DNA from: Maylandia zebra
Lineage: Eukaryota > Chordata > Actinopteri > Cichliformes > Cichlidae
Assembly: GCF_041146795.1 (NCBI RefSeq)
Contig: NC_135177.1
Location: 22,790,560 to 22,854,559, forward strand
Length of the DNA stretch: 64,000 nucleotides
Direction of reading: 5' to 3'
The notes under the pieces are model-generated. The model saw nothing but the letters and a program-made list of their open reading frames with translations. It had not been told where the DNA came from and made no database searches. The position numbers were made by a program, and so were the translations under genes. Positions within the stretch are counted from its first letter, which is position 1; every line of letters starts with the position of its first letter. Below are positions 50,691-63,489 of this stretch, in pieces.

Positions 50691-53600
50691 TCTTCCTTTC
50701 TGGTCCATGAAAAACAACCAGCCTTAAATTAAACAGTTGCTTCCAGCTTCAAATGTCAGCATAAAAACCTTTATATTGCCTCCATATTATCAGTCGTCGT
50801 CTCTGTTTTCAAATGCCACTTTTCTGCTTGTAAAGTATAGCGTATCAGCAGAGCAGCTGTGTATAGTTTTCGCAGTAGTGACTCATAAGTCGGCTGAATA
50901 TACCAGCATCTAAACCTTTGTGACCCCTGCTGGTGGCAGTTAATGTCAGGTCTGTATGTGTTGTGTTTTATCTCTTAATGTTAGCATATTCTGTGTTGTT
51001 CCTTTTTGCTATTGAAACTGAAATTGTGCGCTTCGTTCGGTCGGAAGTGTTCGGTTCATTTGGTTTTCACAGGTGCAGTTGGCAGTAGAGCTTCATGACT
51101 CAACTTCATCCCACTGACAGCGTTTCTCTGTCATTATAGCTCGCATCAGGCGCTACTCCGATGTGATGACACTGCCGGACTCTTTCATCCAACGCCAGCA
51201 GCTTGACGCCAGTATGGCTGACACCTTCCTGGAGCATCTCTGTCTCCTGGACATCAACCAGGAGCCAATCACAGCGCGCAACACCAGCATAATCTGCACC
51301 ATCGGTGAGTGTGACAGACAGTGAGTCTCAGTTTCAAGTTTGTTGTCTGACAACTGTTATGTGTCATCGTTGGCTCCGTGTCAGAAAGCCAGCGTCTGGA
51401 GGGGGTGGGTGGTCTTTAGCTTGTTGGCAAGGCTTTTTGGCTGATGTAGTTTGAAGCTTTTGCTGTCCAGAAAAAGATGAAAAACAATTAGAAGGAAATA
51501 CACTATACAAACGGCTCCTAAGTCATCTGGCTCTGGCTCTGGCTTTCCAGATGATGTTTTGATTCTTCGCGAGGACATGGGTTTGTTTATCACTCCCTGA
51601 AGGGTTTTCATTAAAGGGATAAAGTAACAGGCAAGCAAACAGTTCATTTTAATGTCTGCCTGTAGCTAACAAAAATTTCTATCATTAACAAATTATACCA
51701 TGAATAAGGCTATTAATAAAATATCAGGAAATACACAAAAAATAGCCAAAATGTAATTTTATTGTGGCTGTTTAAAACCTAAAGATCCTTTTATGGAAAA
51801 CAAATAAAATTCTGTTTTTGGGGCCTACATCAAATGAATGAACATTTGATTATTGAAACTGCTTTTCTTTTATTCACTCTCTTTTTTCCTTTCAGGTCCG
51901 GCATCTCGATCGATCCCCAAACTTCAGGAGATGGTCAAGGCTGGAATGAATATCGCTCGTCTTAACTTCTCTCATGGATCACATGAAGTACGTACGGCAC
52001 ACATGCTGATCAGCCACAACATTAAAACCGCCTGGTTAATGTTGCCTGTTTATTCACGACACCAAAACACCTTTGACCAATCAGGGGCGTAAAGAAAGAA
52101 CATCTGGAGGTGTTTTGTGGTATCTGCCACCCACTGTGGAGTGGCTGTGGCTCAGGAGGTAGAACAGATCATCTACTAATCAGAAGGTTGGTGGTTTGAT
52201 CCCTGGCTACATGCCGAATATCCTACAGCAAGATACTAACCTCAACTTGCTGCTTTAGCATCTATCAGACTGTAATCTGGGGAGTTGGAAGACCTTGCAG
52301 TCTTTGTTTCTTGTGTTCCCTGAGCTGCTCCTGTGCAGTTGGGATGTGTGGATGGGAGTGGGTACATCCATGGCTTGTGATGAAGTAACAGCCACATAAA
52401 TGCCAGCACCCATCACAGATAACAGATGATGATCCATGTGAATCATTTCACTGGCTATTGGTTTTAATGTTGTGGCGCATTTGTGTTCACACGCCTCGGT
52501 TCTCCACTCAGCCAGGTATTGATTCCCTGTCTGTGTCTTTCAGTATCACGGTGAAACCATCAAGAACATCAGAGAGGCGGTGGAGACGATAACCTCTGAC
52601 CCGTTGTACTATCGACCGGTTGCCATCGCTTTGGATACGAAGGGCCCAGAGATCCGCACCGGATTAGTTAAAGGGGTGAGCATGCTTTGCGTCATCTATC
52701 AAACAGTCTAAACCTAATCAAACAGTCACATGCAGTCAGGTGTAAGAGGTGCAGAAAATAAGCCCATTCCTTGGTGCAGCACATCATTTGTTACAGGTTG
52801 CTACTTTTCCTGGAAAAACAACAGCTGTAGGCGTGTGCTCATCTGCCTTTTCATCATCATCTTATTGTGTTGTTGGTCGTGTTGCTGTTGCCTGCTGTCT
52901 GCTTTGCTGAACAAATAACTCCAGGCTGCAGGAAACCTCCTTGTGTGTTGATTAGCTTCAGAAATACTCTGCATGGCATTTGATCTGAGTCTGGGTAGAC
53001 TAATTGAAAGGTGCACTTGAGTTACTAAACACATGCTAAATATAACTCTATTTTTACTAAACATTTATATTTTTAACAGACAAGATATTTACAGCATACA
53101 AAATTATATATGTAGGTGAATATATGTAATGGCAACCAATCAATCAACCAATAAATCAGTCAACCATTATTATATATAATAATGACTACCCACGTTGTAT
53201 GTTAGCTGGGATATCCTTCAGTGCTCCTGCAAACCTACCTGGATAAGTGGTTAAGAAGATGGTGGATGCTATATTTGGCCATTTATAGCAGGCGTGGACA
53301 TCAACAACATGTTAAAACATTCAACACATGTTAGGAATTATTCATTGAGATGTATACTTTTGACTGCTTGTTTTTTGTAGAAATGTGCAAAATATTTTTG
53401 GATTATTCTGTTAATTTTTAAACTTATGCTATGTTTGAATCCCATTCTTGTCTTTTTGACATAACATCTTCTTTTGGCTACTCCCTACTCCCATCTGCAT
53501 CCATCTCACCGTATCCCTACTGTCCTCCTCTGTCATATCGGCCACCTGCACGTCCTCCTTCTCTACATCCATGAACCTTTTATGTGTTCTTCCTGTTTTC

Positions 53601-56379
53601 ACCTTCCTGAGCACAAGATATTCAAAATCCTTCACCCAGTATTTCTACTATCCTTCCTCTGCAATTTTCCAAAATATCTCAGACTTGTCTCTCTAACTTT
53701 GTCTCCAAACTGCTCGATCTGAGCTGTCCCTCCGATGTACTCATTTCTAATTCTGTCCGTCGTTGTCTTACATCAAGTGTGCTGCCTTCTCAAATATTTG
53801 GAAATATAATTGTTACGTCATCAGTAAATACCAAATGCTTTGCACAAAGCAGCCAGTGTGTTCCTTTTAAAGTTTCATGCCTGTACAGTACAAAGTCTCT
53901 TGTGTTTTCATCATTGCTGCCACTCAAACCCTCTCAGATAAGGTACTAGAACTACTCATTATAAACACTACAAAACACACCGGCGTTTTGTAACACAGCA
54001 CGCCTTTTAATCAACCAGTCACGGATTTCATCACGGTTCAAACGCAGTCAGTTTTTTTGATTTTCTGCAGCAGCACTCAGAGATCTTGTGTCTAAGAAAA
54101 TTCAGTTGCTGGAAATGACAATACTACTGTATGTTTGCTTACAACAAGAGCAGTAATTGGAGGTTTTTGTGTTTCGTATCTGTTTCGACAGAAAGTGGAA
54201 GAAGAGGTGGAGCTGGTGAAGGGCAACAATGTGCGCGTGGTGACAGCAGAGAGTGACAAAGACAAGACAGATGGAAAGATAATCTGGGTGGACTATCCCA
54301 ACCTGCCCAAAGTTCTCAAGAAGGATGGAAAGATCTACATTGATGATGGCCTCATTGGACTCCGAGTATTAGATATAGGTAATGTGCATTACACAGACAA
54401 GAGAAACTATGGTGTGAAGGGACACAGTATGTGTGGTCGTAATTTGATAAAAATATAAAAATTGTCAGAAAAATTTGCCAATTTATGGATCCGTCCCTGC
54501 TGTTGCCAAGGACAAGACAGAAGAGCAGCTCAAATATTTATTTAGCAAGAGAGATGGAAAAGTTCCATTCAGATATTATGTAAATAATACGTTATAATAT
54601 ATTTGACTACCTTTTTTGGGATCTGATCCCCCTACTCACAGCCCACAATTTTTCTCCACCATCAACTATAAATTTGGATCCAAATCAAATTTTACCAAAA
54701 TAAAGGTCAACAAAACAGTATCAACACAGTCTTGTGTGTTTATCTCCCTCTGCTCTTCCTGGGCCTGTTTGGATTTTCACCTCAGGCTCCTTTATCCTCC
54801 CACGGTCCAAAGGCTTTCTTTGTCTTCAATTATGTGAACATTTGTCATTTTCTATCTGCGAGGTGGTTTTTCAGTTTTATGTGCATTCTTCTATAGCTCA
54901 TTCTCATATATCTCATGCACTGAATGCAACTTTTCAGGCCAGTGTACTGATACAAACATGTCCACAGGCCTATAAACCTTCATCCCTGCATGCACGTATA
55001 ACTTTAAATCTTTCTATGGATTCTTGAGTTCCATTATTATATATTACTTCTAATGTATTTTCCTTATTATCCAACAATTGTGCAATTTCCCATGCTCTGA
55101 TTTTTGGTTGTATTATTGAATGTTTTTATAGTATCAATGCACCACTCCTTTGTGAGTCCCTGCATCTCCAACATTTTTCTTGTCAGGTTCGGACTGGGTG
55201 GACACGGTGGTGGAATCAGGCGGGATGCTCTGCAGTCGTAAAGGCGTAAACCTTCCCGGCTGCGACCTAATCGGCATGCAGTCGGTCAGCCCGCGGGACG
55301 AGGCTGACCTGAGGTTTGGCGTGGCTCAGGGTGTTGATATGGTGTTCGCCAGCTTCATCCGTTCAGCCCAGGATGTCAAGGATGTGCGTCGCGCTCTTGG
55401 GGCGCATGGTCGAGATATTAAAGTGATCAGCAAGGTGGAAAGCCGGCAAGGAGTTCAAAAGTGAGTCCTGGAAAAATCCAATTTCCAATTAATGCCATTT
55501 CTGCAGAGTTATTTTTAGCCAAACAGGCACTGACGGCATGAGTCTTCCACAACGAGACTTTGACAGGTCTTTTAAATCCACCGCTGATGTGATCTGTCGC
55601 TCCTGTGGACAGCCAGCTGTCAGTGAAGGAGAAACATATGTCAACTTTAGATTTTACACATCTATGATAAGCGGTCTCTGTGGCTGTCCATGTGAGTTAT
55701 TGCAGCCAATTAATATACCTGACATAATTTATTTCCCTGCCTTCTTACCTCCATTACTTATCTCATGCTTTGTCCTGCTGCTCCCCGGCTGCTGACAGTG
55801 TTTAACTGCAGTTTTAATAGAAAGACATTAGATAATAAAGATGAATTCTTAACAGTAGTTAAGCTGTTTGTGAATATTTGGTGTTAAACGTCCTGTTTGG
55901 ATGTCCTGCAGCTGTGTTTTTCCCTTTTAAATCTACATCAGCATCATAGCTTCCTGCTTTTCCTTTCAGTCTCTTTGTTCTTTGCTCATATAGGAGTTTG
56001 GATTTCATCCAGATCATTTAGGATTTAAATCAAAATTTTACGCTATCCTCGATATCTTTTGAAGATCTAAAAGCAGCGTGACAAAAAAAAAATCTGAATT
56101 GGAAGACCTAGTTTTTAGATAACGTGTAGAATCTTCCTTATTCCTCCTTTTGTGCTCTTTTTCCAACTCTCTCTTCTTGAGCCCAAACACTCACTCCTTC
56201 CTCTAATCTGTCTGTCAGTTTTGAGGAAATCCTGGCTGAGAGCGATGGCGTGATGGTTGCCAGAGGCGACCTGGGGATCGAGATCCCTGCGGAAAAAGTC
56301 TTCATTGCCCAGAAGATGATGATTGGGAGATGCAACTCTGCTGGGAAGCCTGTCATCTGTGCCACACAGGTCAGAGATG

Positions 56380-56424
<45 letters not shown>

Positions 56425-59400
56425 AAAAAAAATCACAGAAAAAGAAGAAATATTGAGATTAAGACTTTTAACTGCAGTTTCAGCCAGCCGAATGTCAAAC
56501 GGGTCCAACTACACATTAACCTTACACTCGTGCATAATGTCACTTGTCCAGTGAATTCATTTTCAGAGATGCACACATTCCCTCTCTTTCACACCCCTCT
56601 GCTTTTACACACATGCACACACACACACATGCGTGCAACACTCCCGCAGCCATGTTGAGTCACAGTGCTGTACTTTGTTTATGCTACAGCTCTTGACTCG
56701 GAGTGACAGCGTTATAGCAGGTTTGCTACTCGAGACCTGAGCCCACAAACAACACCCACACACATGCACTAATCAGCATTAGTCGGAGCTTCTTAACTAA
56801 AAATGCAGTCTCACAGGCTATGCTGCAAGCTCATTTTCCAACTGTCTGCCTCGCTTATTGACTCATAACACTGAGTCTCCAGCATACCAATAACGATTTC
56901 TCTAACTCGCACTCGTCTGCCTCAGTCTAAATGATCTCTTATTACTCCTACTCTACCATCTATCCATCCACAAAGCCATTACCTCCTGTCTTCGTGCTCA
57001 CCCATATCACTTTGTCAAAATGAACAAAAATTGACATACAAAGACTCCGAGTGGCTTATTTTTGATGGACTCATTGGTGAAATCCATTTATAGTACCTTA
57101 TAGAGACGTTTTGGTTATAGCTGAAATGTATTGTATGTGTGTCTTTGTGTGTTTTTGTGCATTTGCAGATGCTTGAGAGCATGGTGACCCACCGACGGCC
57201 AACTAGAGCAGAGGGCAGTGACGTTGCCAATGCCGTGCTGGATGGAGCTGACTGTGTAATGCTATCTGGAGAAACCGCCAAGGGACTGTTTCCTGTGGAG
57301 TCAGTTGCAATGATGCATTCGGTGTGTGTTTCTGTGTGCACATGGTGTCGTTCGGTTGCGTCTGACTTAGTGCCCTCTGATAATGCTCTAACCCTCTGTC
57401 TGTCCCTCTCCCTGTCTCTGTCGCTCTATCTCAGATCTGTAGGGAGGCAGAAGCAGCCATTTTCCACCAGCAGCTTTTTGAGGAGTTGCGCCGCCTCACT
57501 CCTCTCTCCTCTGACCCCACGGAGGTCACGGCGATCGGAGCAGTGGAGTCTTCGTTCAAATGCTGTGCCGGGGCGATTATAGTCCTCACGACCACTGGCA
57601 GGTGAGTATATCAGCTAACATTCATGATAAATGTGTCAGAACTAGCAGTGCTATATGCTATATCGTGACAGTTCACCTGACTGTCACGATATAGCATAAG
57701 ACAAAGTTTTATTGTTGTTTGATGAGGGTTTCCTACCAAAAAAAAACAGTAAATCAGTCAGAACCGCTAAAGTCAAGAGAATCTTACGTTTGTTTCAGAA
57801 GAGCAGCAGCAAGAACCATCAACAGATATTACATTGATTAAGTCAGAAATGGCATGGAAGGAGAAGCTGTGGTAGAAGAGGGTTGCAAAGTAGCTTGCAG
57901 ATGTAAAGAAGCTATGGTCATGTTTAGGGAACTTAAATAAGATGCTCTGTGTGAGGTCTGTGTGAAAGTTGCCTGACACTGAGATCAGCTGATCTACCGG
58001 GACTATAGCTGGCCTTCACTTTGTGGCCTGTTAGTTTAATAGAAAGATGCTGGTAGGTGGAGTTTGCTGCCATGTTGTTCTCTCTCCAGTTCTGTTGCAG
58101 CGCTAAGCTAAGAGCTAGCATATTTAGCACAAGTAACTAAAAAGCCTGATTAGATTTGGAAAACTATCCATCCATTTTCTTCCGCTTATCTGGGGCCGGG
58201 TCGCGGGGGAAGCAGCCTAAGCAGAGAAGCCCAGACCTCCTTCTCCCCAGCCACCTCCTCCAGCTTATCCGGGGGAACACCAAGGCATTCCCAGGCCAGC
58301 CGAGAGATATAATCTCTCCAGCGTGTCCTGGGTCTGCCCCGGGGCCTCCTCCCGGTGGGACATGCCCGGAAAACCTTGCCCAGGGGGCGCCCAGGGGGCA
58401 TCCTTGTCAGATGCCCGAACCACCTCAACTGGCTCCTTTCGATGTGGAGGAGCAGTGGCTCTACTATGAGCCCCTCCCGAATGGCCGAACTTCACACCCT
58501 ATCTCTAAGGGAGAGGCCAGCCACCCTTCGGAGGAAACCCATTTCCGCCTCTTGTATCCGCGATCTCGTTCTTTCGGTCACTACCCACAGCTCGTGGCCA
58601 TAGGTGAGGGTAGGGGCATAGATTGACCGGTAAATTGAGAGCTTCGCTTTTACGCTCAGCTCTCTCTTCACCACAACAGACCGGTACAGCGTCCGCATCA
58701 CTGCAGCCACTGCACCAATCCGTCTGTCGATCTCCCGCTCCCTTCTCCCATCACTCATGAACAAGACTTAAACTCATCCACTTGGGGCAGGGTCTCGTCC
58801 CTGACCCGGAGTGGGCACTTGGAAAACCATTTGAAAATAATTAACATAAATATATTATCATTGTTTGGGCGGCATGGTGGTGCTGTGGGTATCGCTGTTG
58901 CCTCATAGTAAAAAGGGGTTTGAATCCAGCCTGGACCTCCCTGTGCTTGCACACGTGTTAGTGATGTATGCAGGTGCGAATGTGTCTGTAATTTTTGTGA
59001 GGCCTGCAACAGACTGGAGATTTATCCAGGGTGTAGGAGATAGGCTCCGGCACTCCGGTGACCTTGGATTGGAAAAGAGGAACTTGGATAAATAATTTCT
59101 GTATTCGTCCTTGTAGATGCTAGAAACAAGTTTATTTGTCCTTCTCCAAACAAACATATAACACAGGCTCTTTAAAGTTTGCAGCTTCTTTTATCCCAAA
59201 GGTCCAGGCTGAATATTGCAGTAATGTTTGCTGCTTGTGCATCTTCTGGGTTTTATGGGGCTTCATTGTACTGTTTTTGTGTATTTTGTACTTTATATAA
59301 TATATGTGAGATTTCCCGTCTCACATATATTAAATGTGCACACAGGAGGACACACACGTACCTCCTGTTACCAAAATGTGCATAAAAATACACTAGAATG

Positions 59401-62329
59401 ATCTCCAATTAGTTTAGCCATTATGTCTAAGTAAACATACAACCATAACATATCAGATATTAAAACTGTGAGATTTAATTCTGATTAGAAAATAGTTTAT
59501 CTGTAATGTCTGCAATATATTTCAAAAGTGTAAGCACATAAGATTCTCACATTCATAGACAGCAGACAGTCTTAAAAGCAAAAGCTTCTATAAATGAGTG
59601 AAGAAACTAACAAATGGAGAGGTATCTGTTTAGTTGATATCCTACTGTGCTCTGGGTGTTAAGCTGCTGAGTAAGTGCCGATTTTACTTTAAGATGTTGA
59701 GAGGAAGCGGTCTAAATGACCTTGAAAGCGGGATTAATAACGGATCATGGAAGACAGCAGCTTTAATCACAAAAAGTGAGTTATTATTATTATATTTGGA
59801 AGAAAAGAGTCCTGTATGACTTATGCCAAGGAGCAGTGATGCTGCTTTCATTTTTCCCTCAGTATGAAAGTGTTGTTCATGCGTGCCATCACTGATAATT
59901 TATTTTCCATCCTTAACTTTGCACTTCTTCTCTGCAGGTCAGCTCATCTCCTGTCCAGGTACCGCCCTCGCTGTCCGATCATTGCCGTCACCAGGAGCCC
60001 ACAGGTACAGTCTGTTCTATGAACCAAAAGAAATATTACTTTTGTGCTGACACCTGGTGCATTTGTCTTACCATGAAAACGTGGCTTAGATCAGTGGTTC
60101 CCAAACTTTTTTCGCTGGGCCCCCTTTTGTTTTACAGAAAAATATTTGCACCCCCCCCCCCCCCCCCCCCCCGCACGCACAAACACATCCTCCAACCACA
60201 CACACCCATATTTTGCTCAATTGCGGTTTATTTCACACCTCAAACATTTAGTAAACAGTTAAGCAAATACAAGTAATCTGCAGGTAGTAAGAAAATAAAC
60301 TACTAACTCTTTTACGCTACGTCTGCACCTACACGGGTATTTTTGAAAATGCAGCGGTTTCGTCCACACGTAAACGGCGTTTTGAATCGCCGAAAACGGA
60401 GATTTTTTAAAACTCATTTTTTGCGTTTACGTGTGGGCGAGGAATACAGAGTTCTTGCAACGTCAAAGGTATGTGCCTTTTTTCACGTCAGCTGTGCGCC
60501 AATGGCAGATAGTCAGATTAACTTTACTGTATAAAGAGCTAACATCTCCGAAATGTCAGGAGTAGTTAGTCATTACAACAAGTGTTTGTGAACTAAAAAT
60601 CAAGAATGTGGGATACTGTTTGTCTGTGATTTGGAGAGCCCAGCGGTGCTCCCGACACAGGAAAGACCAATTCTGCAGGGGAGACCTACCTCGGCACTTG
60701 TGCAGGTGAAACCAAAGAGAAGATATCCTTCACCATATTTTCTAGTCTTTGGCTTAGAATGAAGTTGGTTTGGAAGCATATTCAGCGATGCTTCATCTCC
60801 TGCTTTGCGTTTGTGTGGGAGCCCCATGGTTGTTTTTTTTCCCCCTTTTCATGCCGCGCCCCCCCCTGCAATGGCTCTGCGCCCCACCTAGGGGGCGGGC
60901 CCCACACTTTGGGAAGGTCTGGCTTAGATGATGATATCTCGCTGTTTTCAAAAGTGATTAGTGTGCGATGTCCACTTTTGCTGTCTGTCGTGGTAAATTG
61001 TGACAGTGTTGTCAGACTGGTATCACCAATCTGGAGTATTTATTACCGACTGTATTTCTGTTTTATTGAACTTTCTTGTTCTAAGACCAGTGATCAAAGT
61101 GGGTTACACGGTCTTTAAAAAAAGAATCATGGTTTCCAATAATGTCAAAGCAATAATCAGGGTCAAATTTGATGGAGCACATGTGAATGCTCTGTAATAA
61201 CCCCACACTATGGCTGGTCACTGAAATGAAGGCAGCTCCCCCTGACGTCCATTATTATGACGTCCACACTTTTTGATCAATCACAAGTCATCTTTTAGTA
61301 TCAATAAAATTGTGGTGACAGAGTACAAAATTGGCATGTTTCATTTTTCTCAGTAATATTAATTAAAAGAAAAGAAAAATAAAAGGATACACAAAAAAAT
61401 GAATATAACAATGACCATATTTTAAACAAAATTACCTCATTCTGACATACTTTCATAGTCCTCTCTCTTCCTTCTTTAAATGTAAAAATAGGTCTCCATC
61501 TCCTGATAAATACGTCTTTCTGAAGTTATTTGTTCAATCAGACAGATTTCCAAATCCTATTCAACCACACGTGCGATGTTGGAGGCTCGGATTTCCACCA
61601 TCTAATTATAATGCATTTAATTGCTCAACAGTAATCGTAACAGATATACCTGCAGGAATCTTATTTTGATGTATAGCTAACTTTAGAAAAGACCACAGTA
61701 TGTCCAATATGAGCCTCCATATGTGTATTTTATTATTTTGTGTTTGATTTTGATAGTTTTTTTTCTTTGCTGTGTTGTTTTCTGTTTTACTTCCTGTCTG
61801 TATGATTGTTTTCTTCCTCTCTTGTTCCCAGTCTCCCAGTTAGCCTTCATTGTATATTTATACACTCCTCTTTGTCACATTGTCTGTTTGCATTCCTGTT
61901 TTTACTGGTAAATATATCGGGGGATCAACAGACTGACAGACTATAAAAATCAATAACCACCAAGCAACTTGCAGTTATTTTATAATGTACCTATTCTTTT
62001 TTTTTCTCTTTGTCAGGTCACCCGTCAGTCTCAGCTGTTACGAGGCGTGTTTCCTGCCCTCTTCCACCCTCTGCCCGCTCCTGTGTGGGCTGATGATGTG
62101 GACAACAGGGTCAACTTTGGCATGGAAATTGGTCAGTCTGTGCTCTGTTCAGCCCGCTTGCAGTTCTTATATAATATAAGCCATATTACTCACATGCCCT
62201 TATCTCTCCAACACCACAGGGAAAACAAGAGGGTTCTTCAAGTCCGGCGACATGGTGATTGTGATGACAGGCTGGATCCCAGGGTCTGGTCACACCAACA
62301 TTATGAGGGCAGTGAATGTCCCGCAATAA
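45237..62329 (+). CDS. pklr: Pyruvate kinase, liver/red-cell type
   Basis: Cytosolic tetramer that converts phosphoenolpyruvate and ADP to pyruvate and ATP, the last step of glycolysis. Twelve coding exons: 45237-45258, 51140-51304, 51896-51987, 52544-52675, 54192-54378, 55187-55460, 56219-56369, 57169-57321, 57435-57601, 59938-60004, 62017-62131 and 62220-62329 (TAA 62327-62329). All junctions are GT-AG and in phase, giving about 544 residues, the L-type length. Motifs: [42 protein letters not shown], catalytic lysine in [27 protein letters not shown] and [10 protein letters not shown], and the effector-site region [17 protein letters not shown]. Exon 1 (MEGLLNM) is short but phase-correct and resembles the L-type MEG start. 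Exon 2 opens with RRYS, matching the regulatory PKA site RRAS of L-PK, which PKM lacks. Nothing appears broken. Confidence 0.95.
45490..45550 (-). pseudogene. tRNA-Phe(GAA)-like relic lacking most of the T arm
   Basis: On the minus strand: GCTGAAATAGCTCAGTTGGA, CGTTAGATGGAAGATCTAA (anticodon GAA in the loop) and a 3' end GGTTTCAGCA. The acceptor stem pairs, but about 12 nt of the T stem-loop are missing. Length is 61 nt where 73 is expected. Not a functional tRNA. Confidence 0.75.
45597..46491 (-). mobile_element. Poly(A)-tailed retroinsertion with 15-bp target duplication
   Basis: Flanked by exact copies of GGCCTGCTGAAGTTC (45582-45596 and 46492-46506), which belong to the Tc1-like relic. 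The left edge is T-rich (45597-45619), meaning a poly(A) tail on the minus strand. Together these are hallmarks of target-primed reverse transcription. The 895-bp body has a GC-rich 5' part with a 178-codon open frame (46036-46572 minus, partly outside) of unknown function and a long A-rich 3' part. It may be a non-autonomous or 5'-truncated LINE. Confidence 0.8.
48340..48565 (-). mobile_element. Tc1/mariner-like fragment
   Basis: Contains CTTCAAAGCTCTTCTTTGGA and TGTTGGCTGCTTTTTGTTCT, shared nearly exactly with the element at 63490-64000. Degenerate; no open frame. Confidence 0.7.
49640..49890 (-). repeat. Diverged tRNA-headed SINE
   Basis: GGGGATCGATCAACCGACCT and TTCCGATTGGTAGACGACCC on the plus strand are the complement of the B-box-containing head of the family at 24276-24580 and 52130-52440. 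Confidence 0.6.
50617..50689 (+). repeat. (TG)n microsatellite
   Basis: About 36 uninterrupted TG units in pklr intron 1, about 450 bp before exon 2. Confidence 0.97.
52130..52440 (+). repeat. tRNA-headed SINE
   Basis: Starts with A-box-like GTGGCTCAGGAGGTAGAACA, then TACTAATCAGAAGGTTGGTG and B-box-like GGTTTGATCCC. Same family as 24276-24580 but forward. Lies in pklr intron 3. Confidence 0.65.
53430..53770 (-). mobile_element. RTE-like LINE 3' fragment
   Basis: The minus-strand translation includes [20 protein letters not shown] and DTVRWMQM, matching the C-terminal end (KRFMDVVKEDM...EEDAEDRVRWR type) of fish non-LTR reverse transcriptases. Lies in pklr intron 4. Confidence 0.65.
56381..56420 (+). 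repeat. (AC)n microsatellite beside a splice donor
   Basis: Twenty AC units starting 11 bp downstream of the pklr intron 7 donor at 56370. Confidence 0.97.
57654..57698. repeat. Perfect 19-bp hairpin
   Basis: TATGCTATATCGTGACAGT (57654-57672), a 7-nt loop, and its exact complement (57680-57698), 52 bp inside pklr intron 9. Confidence 0.95.
58165..58780 (-). mobile_element. Non-LTR LINE 3' end (Rex3/RTE-like)
   Basis: On the minus strand: [40 protein letters not shown], a frameshift near 58490, then [20 protein letters not shown] and [20 protein letters not shown]. This is the conserved end of a fish LINE ORF2, finishing with the tail GATAAGCGGAAGAAAATGGA. Family name tentative. Lies in pklr intron 9. 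Confidence 0.8.
58866..59095 (+). repeat. SINE-like repeat
   Basis: Begins GGCGGCATGGTGGTGCTGTG and has GGGTTTGAATCCAGCC (B-box-like). It ends near GGATAGGCTCCGGC-type sequence and AACTTGGATAAATAATTTCT. Related to 23879-24000. Confidence 0.6.
60092..60921. mobile_element. Non-autonomous hAT-type element
   Basis: Ends CAGTGGTTCCCAAACTTTTT and GGGAAGGTCTG are imperfect inverted repeats. The 8-bp duplication gcttagat flanks the element at 60084-60091 and 60922-60929. It contains a run of 22 C at 60151-60172 and no transposase. Lies in pklr intron 10. Confidence 0.85.
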
Positions 62330-62550
62330 CATGACCTCACTGGACTCTAAATCTAACAGAGTTGCTGGAGGTTCATTAAGAGAGCCTTTAAAATCTTTTA
62401 ATGCACCAAAAAGCCAAAGAACCACCCCTAAAATCGAAGCAATAACCTCTGTCGAAAGCAGCAGAAACACTCTACTTAAAATTTGAGGTTATTATGCGGA
62501 AACACCTGGTCTAATAACCGCTCATATGAATGTACCCATGACTCCCTTCA

Positions 62551-62556
62551 AATAAA
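62551..62556 (+). promoter_or_regulatory. Poly(A) signal of pklr
   Basis: AATAAA 221 nt after the pklr stop codon. Confidence 0.6.
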
Positions 62557-63489
62557 ACTTGACTTTAACTTTAATACGTTGTTCTCCAGTTCTTGTCAGG
62601 ACACAGGCTTCTGTAATTGAACTGTCCTGCCTCCTGTTTTCATATTGAAAGTGAAAGTATTGTCTCTGTGGCTGCCATTGTTGAAGTACATTGGTGCTCT
62701 TTATAGAATTTGGAGATAAGACTTTCATTCCTACCCAGAGTCCCAAGCTTATCTCTGTGCAGCGGCAATTTTTTGGCTATTATGAGCAGCAGCCGATGAT
62801 GCAGAGCTGACACCCCCTTTGTCAACTGAGATGACCCAGATGGCCACATCTGCATATTGCTCACCCAGAAAGTAATTATATCTGTTCCTGTGTGGGTCTT
62901 CCTCATGTCTCATAATCCTTTATTTTGTGACATCCTTGCTTCCTCCTTTTTTCCTTTTGAGCTTTAATGTGCATTGAATCCTCCCGCAGCAGTTTATTTC
63001 TCTCTCTCTCTCTTTCTACCACTAATAGCCACTTTTGCAGAGGCTGACTCACTGTAAATATTTCTGTGGTTAGTCTAATAGCGTTTTATCTTTCTGGGAC
63101 AATTGGAGCACTTACAGAGTTTTATGTCTATATTTGCAAAAGTCTGTTTTCCATAAGCCTGCGGGAATACGATGTGAGGTTTTTCACTTATTCTACATGT
63201 AGATCTATTCAAGTCAACTGCTGAAGTAAAAGTAGCAATACCACAACAAAAGAAAACTGAAATAAAAGTATAGATATCAGATAAATTTATATTTAATCTT
63301 TTAAACCACCAATTTGACCTCTTAAAGTATTGTGCAAAAGCCACATGTCACTTCTTTATATTTTGCTACGGAAATGGGAAATAGGTGTAGAGATTTATTA
63401 ACATAATTTATTTATTAAAATGTGCAAACAATGGATTTAAAATACATAAAGGAAAGAAGAATCTGTATAATACTAACAAGCTTGAAATA
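62557..63489. other. Spacer downstream of pklr
   Basis: About 0.9 kb with no recognised gene or repeat beyond a short TC-rich run near 63000. Confidence 0.4.

Noticed and set aside
58156..58626. Plus-strand 156-codon open frame
   Set aside because: It is antisense to the LINE reverse-transcriptase end, whose minus-strand translation has the conserved motifs.
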